Assembly (NCBI GenBank): GCA_029556615.1
Contig: JAKQDD010000209.1
Location: forward strand, 120,048 to 184,047
Source of the DNA: Verrucomicrobiota bacterium
GTDB lineage: Bacteria > Verrucomicrobiota > Verrucomicrobiia > Limisphaerales > J093
Direction of reading: 5' to 3'
Length of the DNA: 64,000 bases
Below, piece after piece: positions 17,529-26,287 of the stretch (the first letter of the stretch is position 1; the number at the start of each line of letters is the position of its first letter). The translations under genes and the position numbers were made by a program. Under the pieces are notes generated by a model. The model did no database searches. It saw only the letters and a program-made list of their open reading frames with translations, and was not told where the DNA came from.

Positions 17529-20500
17529 ATGCAAAGACGCACACAATGCACCGCTGGCCTCGCCCGCTGCCTCATGCTGGGCGTGGCCACATGCATCGGC
17601 GCTGCCATGGCGCCGCACCACGCAGCGACGGTATTCCCGCTGCTTGATACGAAATTCAGCTATGCCGCTCCCCGGCACGTCGGGGAAACCCGGGTCGGGA
17701 GTCTGGGGTCCGTGAACAAGTACCCAGGTCAGACAACGGTCACATTGGTTCCGGCGTGGGGCGCGATCGAGGGGATGCACCGGGGTTATCTGCAGTTCCG
17801 GTGGGCATTTGGATCGAGTGACCTCGAGGAATTCGTGGGGTTCTTCCTCAGCCTGGGCCGGATTGGGGTGGACACGGTGAACCCGGACGGCACCGCAGGT
17901 CCTGCCTTGGATTTGCACGCGGATTCGACGATGAACTTCGAGGATCTCAGCGCACTCGGCGGGCCTGCCGTCTCTGTCGAAGCGCTTCGTATGGTTCTGC
18001 GAGGGGACGGTCGGGACCAGGACTTGAAAGTGCGCGTGGAACTCGAAGACAGCGCCAAGCAGAAGAGTTTCGGGCGCGTCGCGTTGAGTCTGCGCGGGAC
18101 TGAGCGCAAGGCGTTCGACATCCCGCTCAGCGCCTTCCCGGCGACATTCGACATGACCGCAGTGAAACTGGTCTCGGTCGTCATTGAACGCCTGCACGTG
18201 CTGCACGGAATCCGGAATCCGGACGCCGGCGGCTTCGATGTGTTCGAGATTGGGTTGGTGGACACGGATTCGCCGGGATTACCCGATGTGAACAGCGTGC
18301 TCGAGATGTCGGATGCGGAGTTTGTGGGGACGCTGGCTCGGGCTGACTTCGAGGCGTTATGGCGCTTGCAGGACACGGCCACCGGCGCGTCTCCGGACCG
18401 AACGCTATTCAGGGATCTAACACATTGGGGTGCAACGGGTTGGCTTCTTTCAGCACTGAAACCCGCGGTGGATCACGGGTGGATTACGCTGGCTGAGGCG
18501 GAGGAGCGAGCCCTCCGCATTCTCCGTTTCCTTGACGAGGAATCGCGATGGGGTGACGGTCCGGCTGGCTTTGTCGGGAACAGTCGGGGCGTAGTCTACC
18601 GTTTTGGTGGCCTCGATCCGGCGGGACTGGCCGGACCGCTGACGGGCACTCGCAAGATCGATCTGGGGAGTGTGAATGCGGTCGAAGCAAGTGTCATCGA
18701 CACGGCGCTGTTGCAGCTCGGGATACTCACGTGCGCGGCCGCATTTGATGCTGACACCGAGGCGCAGCGGGAGTTGCGGGAACGAGCGCAATCGGTGTTG
18801 AACCGGACTCGGTGGACCGAGCTTGTCGATCCCGTGTCTGGTCAACTGTACATGGCCTGGAAGCCGGAGATCCAGACCGACGGGCCCTTCTTCGCGACGC
18901 CTGCGGCCTTTGGCGGGTACTGGGCGAGTCGTGACGCGGCGGGCAGCATGCCATTGACGATCGACTATGCGACGGCCGAGGGATACATGGCGGCGTTGCT
19001 GGCGGTCGGGAGTGAGCTTCACCCGGTATCGGCAGCGGTGTGGTACAAGATGACGCGGGAGATCGCATCGCCCGCCGGAGAGCCGGTTGTGCTGACGTGG
19101 CCGGGGCCGGTCTTCACGTACGCCTTTCTGGCGTCGACCTATCTGGATCCGACGCTTGGCCGCGATCGCGGGGCGGAATGGGGCACAGTGTCCGTGGATT
19201 GGCATGAGAACACGGCAGCGGCGTTTCGCGCGTTTCAGGCCCTGAGCCCTGCCGGCGAGCTGGTTCTGCCCGACGCCTGCGAATTGCCGGATGCGAGTTA
19301 CATCGCTCAGGGAATTCCCGGGCTGGCCGTCGACCGGAATGCGCGCTTCAGCGGGACGATCACGCCCTATTCGTACGCCTTGTTTGCCGGTGTGGGAGGG
19401 GATGTCCGCTCGGCGGCCGTCGCGGGTTTGCGCGGCCTGCTCACGCGGTTCCCCGAAGTGTATGATCCGCTGATGGGCTGTCTTGATGCGGTTCATCCCG
19501 ATCTCGCCGGGTTCATGACGGCGGAGCCGATGGTTCGCAACGCGGGCCCCTGGATCCAGAACCAGGTTTGGCCGCTCAACAAGGGATCTGCGTTGGTGTC
19601 GTTGTTGAACGACCTCGATGAGGGTGTTGTCTGGAAGACGGCGGCGAAGCACCCGGTCATGCAGCGGGCCATTGAGGCCATCTATCGGACGCCGGCGTCT
19701 CCCGTCCGGCAGTTGATCCTGTTGCAGCCATGGGGTCATGACGCCTGGAGTGCGGCCGCTGGGCCCAGACTGATCATCGTTCCAGATCATTACGCGGAGG
19801 TGTTGCACGTCTTCGCTCCGGACGGCACCTGGCTTGGGGGGATCTCGAGTGCGGCGATCGGCGACGTGCTCGAGGCGGCCGGCATTTCGGTGGAGCGCTC
19901 CGGGGGTCCGGCAGGGTTGCGCGACGCGGTCGTGCTGCCTGATGGTACCATCGCGGTTCTGATTGCGGGGCCGGGGCAGGATGTGATCTTGAAGGTCGCT
20001 GACGACCTGTCGCTGACGGTTCTGGCCACGGGGTTCCATGCGAGCGCGCGCGGCGATGACACCGGCGCGACGCGGATGGCGGTGGGGGGCAATCCCCGGC
20101 GGCTGGTTGTGAGCTCACAATCTCCGGCGGGCGTGGTGGTATTCGACGTCGACGGGGTTCTGCAGCACGTGATCGAGATGCCGCAGCGACCCGCAGGATT
20201 GGCGTTCCTGCCCGGTGACAACCGGCTGTTCGTGCTGAACCCGGACGGCAGTCTGGTCGTGCATCCGGATGTTGGGGAACCGATGGGCGTGCCGTCTTCG
20301 TTGGCGGCCCTGCCCGTGGGTGGCAGGGACCTGGCCTTTGCCGACCAGTGGCGCGTCGCCGGACCTTCCCTGGTGGCGGTGGGTTCAGATGGGAATCTAT
20401 ACCGCATCGCGTTGGCGGACGGTCAAATCGCCGTCATGGAAGGTGAGGGTCTTTCGGCTGTGATGGGCCTCGATATCCGTGGTGACACGGCGGTTCTCGC

Positions 20501-20750
20501 GCAGGACGAATGGGCCAGACTGGACATCGCCCCGCGTCAGAATCAAGCGCGGCTGCTGGCGCCCGAATGGCGGGACGGGACCTTTCGCTGTTGGATCGAT
20601 GCGCCGGCTGGCGCCGTGTTGGTGCCTGAAGGATCCACCGATCTGACCCACTGGGCTCCTGCGGGGACACTGATCCCGGGCAGTCCGTGGTCGCGACTCG
20701 AGGACACGGCACCGGGCGCGGTCCGTTTCTATCGGGTGCGGGTTGACTGA
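17529..20750 (+). CDS. Secreted glycoamylase-like (alpha/alpha barrel) plus propeller protein
   Basis: A signal peptide (~1-33) starts this 1073-residue protein; a GAGAGGA ribosome-binding site 8 nt before the ATG sets the start. Residues ~35-260 look like a galactose-binding-type beta-sandwich (VRVELEDS, IPLSAFP). Residues ~265-730 follow the glycoamylase (PF10091) pattern: ATGWLLSALKPAVDHGWIT, AEERALRILRFL, VVYRFGG, EASVIDTALLQLGIL, WTELVDP..G, then GGYWASR and YATAEGYMAALLAVG. Residues ~745-1000 read as NHL-like propeller blades (VVLPDGTIAVL, LVVFDVDG-like repeats). The last ~60 form the ESTDLTHWAP...RFYRVRVD domain also seen on the upstream giant protein. An exported polysaccharide-active enzyme is likely. 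The catalytic residues cannot be assigned from the sequence alone. Confidence 0.75.
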   Translation: MQRRTQCTAGLARCLMLGVATCIGAAMAPHHAATVFPLLDTKFSYAAPRHVGETRVGSLGSVNKYPGQTTVTLVPAWGAIEGMHRGYLQFRWAFGSSDLEEFVGFFLSLGRIGVDTVNPDGTAGPALDLHADSTMNFEDLSALGGPAVSVEALRMVLRGDGRDQDLKVRVELEDSAKQKSFGRVALSLRGTERKAFDIPLSAFPATFDMTAVKLVSVVIERLHVLHGIRNPDAGGFDVFEIGLVDTDSPGLPDVNSVLEMSDAEFVGTLARADFEALWRLQDTATGASPDRTLFRDLTHWGATGWLLSALKPAVDHGWITLAEAEERALRILRFLDEESRWGDGPAGFVGNSRGVVYRFGGLDPAGLAGPLTGTRKIDLGSVNAVEASVIDTALLQLGILTCAAAFDADTEAQRELRERAQSVLNRTRWTELVDPVSGQLYMAWKPEIQTDGPFFATPAAFGGYWASRDAAGSMPLTIDYATAEGYMAALLAVGSELHPVSAAVWYKMTREIASPAGEPVVLTWPGPVFTYAFLASTYLDPTLGRDRGAEWGTVSVDWHENTAAAFRAFQALSPAGELVLPDACELPDASYIAQGIPGLAVDRNARFSGTITPYSYALFAGVGGDVRSAAVAGLRGLLTRFPEVYDPLMGCLDAVHPDLAGFMTAEPMVRNAGPWIQNQVWPLNKGSALVSLLNDLDEGVVWKTAAKHPVMQRAIEAIYRTPASPVRQLILLQPWGHDAWSAAAGPRLIIVPDHYAEVLHVFAPDGTWLGGISSAAIGDVLEAAGISVERSGGPAGLRDAVVLPDGTIAVLIAGPGQDVILKVADDLSLTVLATGFHASARGDDTGATRMAVGGNPRRLVVSSQSPAGVVVFDVDGVLQHVIEMPQRPAGLAFLPGDNRLFVLNPDGSLVVHPDVGEPMGVPSSLAALPVGGRDLAFADQWRVAGPSLVAVGSDGNLYRIALADGQIAVMEGEGLSAVMGLDIRGDTAVLAQDEWARLDIAPRQNQARLLAPEWRDGTFRCWIDAPAGAVLVPEGSTDLTHWAPAGTLIPGSPWSRLEDTAPGAVRFYRVRVD

Positions 20751-20769
20751 TGGCAGGCGGGTTGAATTG

Positions 20770-20801
20770 GCACCCGCGGGGGCGCAAGCTCTCGCGGGTG
20801 C
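20770..20801 (+). terminator. Strong GCAA-tetraloop hairpin after the glycoamylase-like gene
   Basis: Bases 20770-20783 can pair with 20788-20801 over 14 positions (two G-U), closed by a GCAA (GNRA) tetraloop. It starts 20 bp after the stop codon. There is no U-tract, so it may end transcription by a non-canonical route or protect the mRNA 3' end. Confidence 0.5.
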
Positions 20802-20840
20802 TGCCGCTGGGAGGAGCCTTGACATGAGTGTTCAGGTTCC

Positions 20841-21086
20841 ATGGATCCCAGGTCGGAGAGTCTGGCGTTGTATCATCTGCTGGCGTACCGCGAACTCACG
20901 CCCAAGGAGATTGTCGAGCGACTTCGGTTGCGCGAGGTGGCGCGCTCGACAGGGAGGCCTGGCGTCGGCTTCGGAGGACGCCGGTGGGGATTCTCGGCGC
21001 GGGGCCGGCGTAGCCGCCGGCGTGAGCCGGCGCTGACTGGCCGGAGGACCGGCAGCCTGCGAACGGGGAATTCAGCGCGGCGCTGA
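20841..21086 (+). pseudogene. Short ORF, coding-like 5' part running into a repeat
   Basis: The first ~40 residues (MDPRSESLALYHLLAYREL...) have good codon texture and look helical (YHLLAYRELTPKEIVERL), suggesting a helix-turn-helix-like N-terminus. After residue ~57 the frame is simply translated repeat DNA (arginine-rich), and the stop is a TGA inside repeat unit X. I read it as the 5' end of a gene truncated by repeat insertion, although a short functional peptide cannot be excluded. The product is not recognised. It occupies most of the 345-bp gap between the glycoamylase-like gene and xseA. Confidence 0.3.
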
Positions 21087-21099
21087 CGGTCGCGGCTAC
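21010..21099. repeat. Dispersed hairpin repeat pair (Y-X order), xseA 3' end
   Basis: Unit Y (21010-21037: GTAGCCGCCGGCGTGAG...) and inverted unit X (21072-21099: TCAGCGCGGCGCTGA...GGCTAC) match the pair at 5134-5202 but in swapped order. Unit X overlaps the end of xseA: the xseA TAG stop is complementary to CTA at 21096-21098, inside the repeat. Confidence 0.7.
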
Positions 21100-22541
21100 G
21101 GGCGGCACCCGGGTGGCTGAGGACCATCAGTCCGCGTCGCGGGCGGGGTGACGACGCTTTGGATTTCGCCCTCGTGGAGGCGGGTGCGGAGGGCTTGGCC
21201 GGGGCGGGTGTCGGCGGCGCGGCGGAGGATGCGGCCGGTGGCGGCATCGGCGGTGATCGAATAACCACGGGCGAGGGTGTGAGCGGGAGAAAGCAACTGG
21301 AGACGGGTGGTGTCCTCGGCGACGCGGCGCTGCAACGATTCCACGCGGGTGCGGCCGAGCTCGCGGAAGCGGCGGGCGATCTCGAGGAAGTCGCGTTGGC
21401 ACTGGCCCAGGCTGTCGCCGGGGCGCAGCGCGCGCCGCCGGCTCTCGAGATTGTCCCAGCGGGATCGGAGTTCGCGGAACCGGGCGCGGGCGGCGCGGCG
21501 GAGGGCGTCGGCGAGGTCATCGAGGCGTTGCCCATCCCTTTGGAGGCGGCGTCGCGGATGGGCGCGGCCTAGCCGGCTGGCAAGGCCATCGAGGCGGTCG
21601 TTTTCGAATTTGAAGCGCCGGGTGACATGGCGGTGGAGCTGGGTGTGGACTTCGAGCAGGAACGCGCGGGCGCCCATGGCGCCTTCGGTGACGAGCTCGG
21701 CGGCGGCACTGGGCGTGGCGGCGCGGAGGTCGGCGACGAAGTCGCTGATGGTGAAATCGATTTCGTGGCCGATGGCGGAAATGACCGGGAGAGCCGAGGC
21801 GTGGATGGCGCGGGCGACGAATTCCTCGTTGAACGCCCAGAGGTCTTCGAGGCTGCCGCCGCCGCGGGTGACGAGGATCAACTCCGGCCGGTCGGCCGGG
21901 CTGGCGGCCAGCGCCCAGGCGTTCAAGTGTGCGATGGCCTCGGCGATCTCCCGGGCGGCGCCTTTGCCCTGCACGCGGCACGGGGCGAGGATGATCTGGA
22001 GGCCGGGATCGCGTCGTTCGATCACGTGGAGGACATCGCGGAGCGCGGCGCCGGTGGGGGAGGTGACGATCCCGAGGCAGCGGGGGCAGGGCGGCAGGGG
22101 CCGTTTGCGGGCCGGGTCGAAGAGGCCTTCGGCGGAGAGCTTCTGCTTGAGGCGTTCGAAGGCCTGCTGGAGGGCGCCCAGGCCCTGGAGCTCGAGGGCG
22201 GCGACGATGAGTTGGTACTGGCCGCGCGGCTCGTAGACGGTGAGGTCGCCCTGGAGCACGACTTTGCGGCCGTCATCGAGCAGGTCGCGGCGGATCCCGG
22301 TTTGGCCGCGGAAGAGTACGCACTGCAACTGGGCCTGGGCATCCTTGAGCGTGAAGTAGGCGTGCCCGGAGGACTGGAGGCGGAAGTTGCTGATTTCGCC
22401 CTGGACCCAGACCCGGGCGATTTGGGATTCGAGGAGTCGTTTGACGCGGACGGTCAACTCGGAGACGGTGAGGACGTGGCGGGTTTGTTCGGCAGGGAAC
22501 AGGTTGCCGAAGTCCCACTGTGATTTCGGGGGGCGCGGCAT
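21096..22541 (-). CDS. xseA: Exodeoxyribonuclease VII large subunit
   Basis: XseA with XseB degrades single-stranded DNA from both ends; xseB is not visible in the window. The 481-residue protein has the OB-fold N-domain (LTVSELTVRVKRLLE, VWVQGEISNF, SGHAYFTLKD, VLFRG) and the catalytic domain (GIVTSPTGAALRDVLHV, RGGGSLEDLWAFNEE, PVISAIGHEIDFTISDFVADLRA, TPSAAAELV). A long helical region and a C-terminal LARGYSI segment follow. It lies 7 bp after the YmdB-type gene, so the two form an operon. The last residues (PPGCRP) and the stop lie in a dispersed repeat, suggesting the native C-terminus was altered by repeat insertion. Confidence 0.95.
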   Translation of the reverse strand: MPRPPKSQWDFGNLFPAEQTRHVLTVSELTVRVKRLLESQIARVWVQGEISNFRLQSSGHAYFTLKDAQAQLQCVLFRGQTGIRRDLLDDGRKVVLQGDLTVYEPRGQYQLIVAALELQGLGALQQAFERLKQKLSAEGLFDPARKRPLPPCPRCLGIVTSPTGAALRDVLHVIERRDPGLQIILAPCRVQGKGAAREIAEAIAHLNAWALAASPADRPELILVTRGGGSLEDLWAFNEEFVARAIHASALPVISAIGHEIDFTISDFVADLRAATPSAAAELVTEGAMGARAFLLEVHTQLHRHVTRRFKFENDRLDGLASRLGRAHPRRRLQRDGQRLDDLADALRRAARARFRELRSRWDNLESRRRALRPGDSLGQCQRDFLEIARRFRELGRTRVESLQRRVAEDTTRLQLLSPAHTLARGYSITADAATGRILRRAADTRPGQALRTRLHEGEIQSVVTPPATRTDGPQPPGCRP

Positions 22542-22548
22542 GGGGGGG

Positions 22549-23337
22549 TCAGGCGGCGGGCAGCGGTTCGGAGATCCGGCGGATGGACTGGGTTTGGCCG
22601 GTGGCGAGATCGATCTCCAGAAGTGCTCCCTGGAGCAGCACGCGGCCGGAGGCGACGTCGAAGCGCTGGGGCAGGTTGGTTTTGAAGCGCTGGATGACGG
22701 GTTCGATGCGGCGGCCGATCACGCTTTCATGCGGGCCGGTGAAGCCGGCGTCGGTCAGGTAGGCGGTTCCGCTGGGGAAGATCTGTTCGTCGGCGGTCTG
22801 GACGTGCGTATGGGTTCCGATGACGGCGCTGACGCGGCCATCGAGCATTCGGGCGAGGGCGATTTTCTCGGAAGTGGCCTCGGCGTGCATATCGACGATG
22901 ACGATCGGGGTTTCCTGGTGCAAGCGGTCGAGCTCGGGCTCGATGGTGTTGAAGGGGTTTTCGAGGTTGGCCATGAAGACGCGTCCCTGGACATTGACGA
23001 CGCCGAGGCTGGCACCATCCGAGCGCTGGAAGACCGCGGCGCCGCGGCCGGGGGCACCGGGCGGGTAGTTCAAGGGACGGAGCAGCCGGGGTTCGGCACC
23101 GAACAAGGCGTTGACTTCCCGGTAATCCCAGGCGTGATCGCCGAGCGTCAGGACGTCGACGCCGTTGGCGAGCAGCTCGCTGGCGGTGCCGGCAGTGATC
23201 CCGGCGCCGCCGGCGGCGTTCTCGCCGTTGGCGATCACCCAATCCAGTTCCCATTCCCTCCGCAGTCGGGGCACCAACAACCGGATTGCGCGTCGGCCGG
23301 GTTCGCCAACGATATCGCCGATGAAGAGCAGTCTCAC
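22549..23337 (-). CDS. ymdB: YmdB-family 2',3'-cyclic nucleotide phosphodiesterase (TIGR00282)
   Basis: This calcineurin-like metallophosphoesterase has 262 residues, the family size. The dinuclear metal site is spelled out by MRLLFIGDIVGEPGR (Asp), ANGENAAGG (Asn/Glu), TLGDHAWDYRE (Asn-His replaced by Asp-His as in the family), VDMHAEATSEK (His) and GTHTHVQTADE (H-x-H). In Bacillus, YmdB hydrolyses 2',3'-cyclic mononucleotides and affects biofilm genes; the role here is inferred. Translation starts at a GTG (23337). TAATCT lies 6 nt before it at 23344-23349, the -10 position seen in other leaderless genes here, though no good -35 is visible. The 279 bp upstream to the next gene hold nothing I can assign. 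Confidence 0.9.
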   Translation of the reverse strand: MRLLFIGDIVGEPGRRAIRLLVPRLRREWELDWVIANGENAAGGAGITAGTASELLANGVDVLTLGDHAWDYREVNALFGAEPRLLRPLNYPPGAPGRGAAVFQRSDGASLGVVNVQGRVFMANLENPFNTIEPELDRLHQETPIVIVDMHAEATSEKIALARMLDGRVSAVIGTHTHVQTADEQIFPSGTAYLTDAGFTGPHESVIGRRIEPVIQRFKTNLPQRFDVASGRVLLQGALLEIDLATGQTQSIRRISEPLPAA

Positions 23338-23616
23338 CCGGGGAGATTACCAGCCGGTGCGGGGCTGCGTCCAGAAGGCCGGTAAGGCCCGGATCCTTGC
23401 CCAACGCGTGTGGCGCGAACGTTCGCCACCGGCTCCTGGTCGGTTTTCCCCTTCAAGGCGCGTGGGGTGGTCGGCTCCGGGGTGGCCCGGCCGGCTCGCG
23501 GGCGGGCTCTCTAGCCCCTTGGAGGGAGCAAGCGCAGGGGTCTGGCGTGGGGGTCGGTCGAGCGCGGAGGCCGGATGGGTCGGAGGGGTTGATCCGGGTT
23601 CCGATGCGGAAGGCGG

Positions 23617-24372
23617 CTACTGGGTGCGCTCGTTCTGGTACTCGCGGAGGGTGAAGACGGCGGCGCCGAGGGCGAGGGCGAGGGCGGTGGTACCGCAGAG
23701 GATGAGGGCCGCGGTCCAGGGTCCGTCGGCGGACCAGGCGTAGCGGTCGCGGACGGCCGCGTGGCCGGCCAGCAGGGTTTGCTGGTGGCGCATCATGGAG
23801 AGCGCGTTGATATTGGTGGGGATATGGCCGATGCCGACCTCGACCAGGAAGCCGTAGACCAATCCGAGGACGACATAGCGTCGGGTCAGGAGTCCGAAGA
23901 GGGCGCCGAGGGCGGAGTAGACCAGCGTGCCGACGGCCCCCACGAGCAGGAGGCGGGTGGCGAGCGAGAGGGCTTCCGGGACGTCGCGCAGCCAACCGAC
24001 GGCCACGAGGAGAAGGCTGTTGGCCAGGACGACTCCCTGGATCCACGCGAGTTGGCAGACGTACTTGCCCAGGAACAGCCGGGCGCGTGTCAGGGGTCGT
24101 GTCAGGAGGAAGCCGAGCGTGTCATCCTGGACTTCGTCGCGGATCATGCCGCCGCAGATCACGAGGCAATAGAGCGGCATGGCCAGTCCGAGATAGAGGT
24201 GTGTCGTCCAGTGGAGGAAAGCGGTGGTGCCGCGGGCGGGGATCCCGAACCAGGCGAGCGCGGGATTGGCGAGGAGAACGGCGGCGATGACTGCGGTCCG
24301 GCGCCAGGTGAGGGAGCCGCACCAGGTGAGGTGCCAGAGGCCGCGCAGGGACTGGAGGAAGTCCGGGGTCAT
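23617..24372 (-). CDS. ABC-2 type transporter permease (second exporter)
   Basis: This 251-residue membrane protein has about six hydrophobic helices. The cytoplasmic motif MIRDEVQDDTLGFLLTRPLTRARLFLGKY matches ABC-2 permeases of the ABC2_membrane_4/5 type (an E..D.T..FLL.RPL.R pattern). Its ATG overlaps the stop of the preceding ATPase gene (ATGA), making it the last gene of a four-gene run of two ATPase-permease pairs. The substrate is unknown. Such pairs export lipids, polysaccharides, peptides or antibiotics, or act in gliding-type envelope systems. Confidence 0.85.
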   Translation of the reverse strand: MTPDFLQSLRGLWHLTWCGSLTWRRTAVIAAVLLANPALAWFGIPARGTTAFLHWTTHLYLGLAMPLYCLVICGGMIRDEVQDDTLGFLLTRPLTRARLFLGKYVCQLAWIQGVVLANSLLLVAVGWLRDVPEALSLATRLLLVGAVGTLVYSALGALFGLLTRRYVVLGLVYGFLVEVGIGHIPTNINALSMMRHQQTLLAGHAAVRDRYAWSADGPWTAALILCGTTALALALGAAVFTLREYQNERTQ

Positions 24373-25295
24373 GCGGTCACCTTCTCGAAGATTTGGCGGA
24401 GGGATCGGTTATCGCTGCGGATTTCGTAGACGACGACGCGGCTGGTCTCGAGGAGGCCGAGCCATCGGCGGTAGAACGACTCGGGATCCCGGACCCTGAA
24501 TCGGAGGGTCTCGTGATCGGCATCGAGGTCGAAACCGAGGAGGACGCCGGCGTCGAAGAGGACGCGGGCCAGGGTTTCGGGCTGATCGCATCGGACCTGG
24601 AGTTGTTCGGCCCAGTTGGGGACATCGGTGCGCAGCTCGTCGCGGCTGCCGGAGGCGAGGACGCGGCCCCAGTGGAGGATGAGGAACTCGCGACAGAGGG
24701 CTTCGAGTTCAGCGAGGATGTGGCTCGAGACGACGATGTGGGTGCCCTGGGCGGCCGATTCCTTGAGGATGTGGGCGATCTCCTGACGGCCGAGCGGGTC
24801 GAGGCCGTTCATGGGTTCGTCGAGGACGAGGAACTCGGGTTGATGAAGGAGGGCCTGGGCGAGCTTGACCCGTTGGCGCATGCCTTTCGAGTACTGGCCG
24901 AGTCGCTTATGCCAGTGTTCGCGGGGGAGTCGGACTCGATCGAGGAGGGTTTCTGCGCGCTGGCGGGCATCGGATGGGGGCAAGCCGGAGAGGATGGCCA
25001 ATCCGCTGAGCCAGGGGACGGGCTGGTGATCCGGGGGGAGGGATTCTCCTTCGGGGCAGTAGCCGATCCGGCGGAGGAGGCGGGGGTTGTTCCACGGGTT
25101 TTCGCCGAGGACACGGAGCGAACCGGAGCTGGGGCGGAACTGGCCTGTGATGAGTTGGATGAGGGTGCTCTTGCCGGCGCCGTTGGGACCGACCAAGCCG
25201 ACGAGGCCGGGGCCGATCTCGAAGGAGACGTTATTGAGGCCCATGACGATGCCGTACCATTGGCTCAACCCGGTGGCATGGACGATGGGGGTCAT
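24369..25295 (-). CDS. ABC transporter ATP-binding protein (second exporter)
   Basis: The 308-residue ATPase has Walker A GPNGAGKST, signature YSKGMRQRVKLA, Walker B FLVLDEPMNGLD and the H-loop SSH. The Q-loop region reads IGYCPEGESLPP. The ~80 residues after the ATPase fold match the accessory C-domain of ABC-2 exporters. The start ATG at 25295 overlaps the upstream permease stop as ATGA; a longer in-frame reading crosses that permease in another frame and is rejected. It energises the permease encoded immediately downstream. Confidence 0.92.
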   Translation of the reverse strand: MTPIVHATGLSQWYGIVMGLNNVSFEIGPGLVGLVGPNGAGKSTLIQLITGQFRPSSGSLRVLGENPWNNPRLLRRIGYCPEGESLPPDHQPVPWLSGLAILSGLPPSDARQRAETLLDRVRLPREHWHKRLGQYSKGMRQRVKLAQALLHQPEFLVLDEPMNGLDPLGRQEIAHILKESAAQGTHIVVSSHILAELEALCREFLILHWGRVLASGSRDELRTDVPNWAEQLQVRCDQPETLARVLFDAGVLLGFDLDADHETLRFRVRDPESFYRRWLGLLETSRVVVYEIRSDNRSLRQIFEKVTA

Positions 25296-26287
25296 TCGGG
25301 TCGGGTCCGTCTCTGGAAGATGGTGGTGGCGACTGCGGCGAAGGCGATCAAGGCGGGCCAGGGTTTCTGGGGGGAACGTTCCAGCCACGGGGAATCCGGG
25401 CGGCGGCGGGATCGGCGGAGCATGTCGCCGAGGACGGGCACCTGGTCGCGGGCGGTGGCGAGGTCGCGGTCGGGTTGGAAGATGGCGAGGGCGGCCTGGC
25501 TGAGGTTGTATTGGAAGCTGAGATGTTTGAGCCACGGTTGGCTGAGCGCGCCGAGCGGGACGAACGCATTGCCCACCAGCCAGAGGGCCACGAAGAGGCC
25601 GACCGTTGCTTTTTCGCGGGGGGATACGGCGGACACGCCGAGGCCGAGCACGGTGAGGAAGAGCATGAGGACGATGCCCAGGGCGAGGCTGTGGCCGAGG
25701 GCGTGGCGGGAGTGCCAGAAGAAGCTCCAATCGGGCGCGAGGAGGTTTCCGACGAACCACGCTGTGGCGACGGGTCCGAGCCAGGTCAGGGAGAGGAGGC
25801 CGAGGGCGACGCCGGCCTTGCCGATGGCGTAGTCGAGGCGGGTGACGGCTTTGGAGGCGTAGATGACGATGGCGTTGCTGGAGAGGTCGCGGCTGACGAG
25901 GTGGGGGATGGCCAGGGCGACCGTCAGGAGCGCTGTCGGCATGAGAAGCGTCGCGTACCGGTAGAAGAGCAGGTTCTGGACGGTGCCGACCGAGATTTCG
26001 GGGTGTTGATCCAGCCAGGCGGTGAACCCGCGCACGAAGGTCTGCAACTGGGGGTTCAGATGGGCAGCCCATTGGACGATGATGCTATCCGCGACCAGGA
26101 ACTGGCCCACGGCGAACAGCACGGAGACCTGCACGAGGGTGGTGAGCCAGCAGAACGAAACGAGGTATCGCATCCACCGGTTTTGGAGGCAGGCCTGGAG
26201 GCCGGCCTCGACGATTACCCGGCGTCGATGCCAGATGCCTTCATGCCGGCCTTGCCAGTGCCGGTAGGAAATGTCACGCAGGGCCAC
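25292..26287 (-). CDS. ABC-2 type transporter permease (first exporter)
   Basis: This 331-residue integral membrane protein has about six helices and the PHLVSRDLSSNAIVIYASKAV cytoplasmic element typical of ABC-2 permeases. I place the start at the GTG at 26287 (VALRDISYRHW), 14 nt inside the preceding ATPase gene; an in-frame ATG upstream would only translate the ATPase antiframe. The tail from ~residue 275 (DQVPVLGDMLRRSRRRP) is basic, followed by a final hydrophobic helix. It partners the ATPase encoded at 26274-27215. Confidence 0.83.
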   Translation of the reverse strand: MALRDISYRHWQGRHEGIWHRRRVIVEAGLQACLQNRWMRYLVSFCWLTTLVQVSVLFAVGQFLVADSIIVQWAAHLNPQLQTFVRGFTAWLDQHPEISVGTVQNLLFYRYATLLMPTALLTVALAIPHLVSRDLSSNAIVIYASKAVTRLDYAIGKAGVALGLLSLTWLGPVATAWFVGNLLAPDWSFFWHSRHALGHSLALGIVLMLFLTVLGLGVSAVSPREKATVGLFVALWLVGNAFVPLGALSQPWLKHLSFQYNLSQAALAIFQPDRDLATARDQVPVLGDMLRRSRRRPDSPWLERSPQKPWPALIAFAAVATTIFQRRTRPE

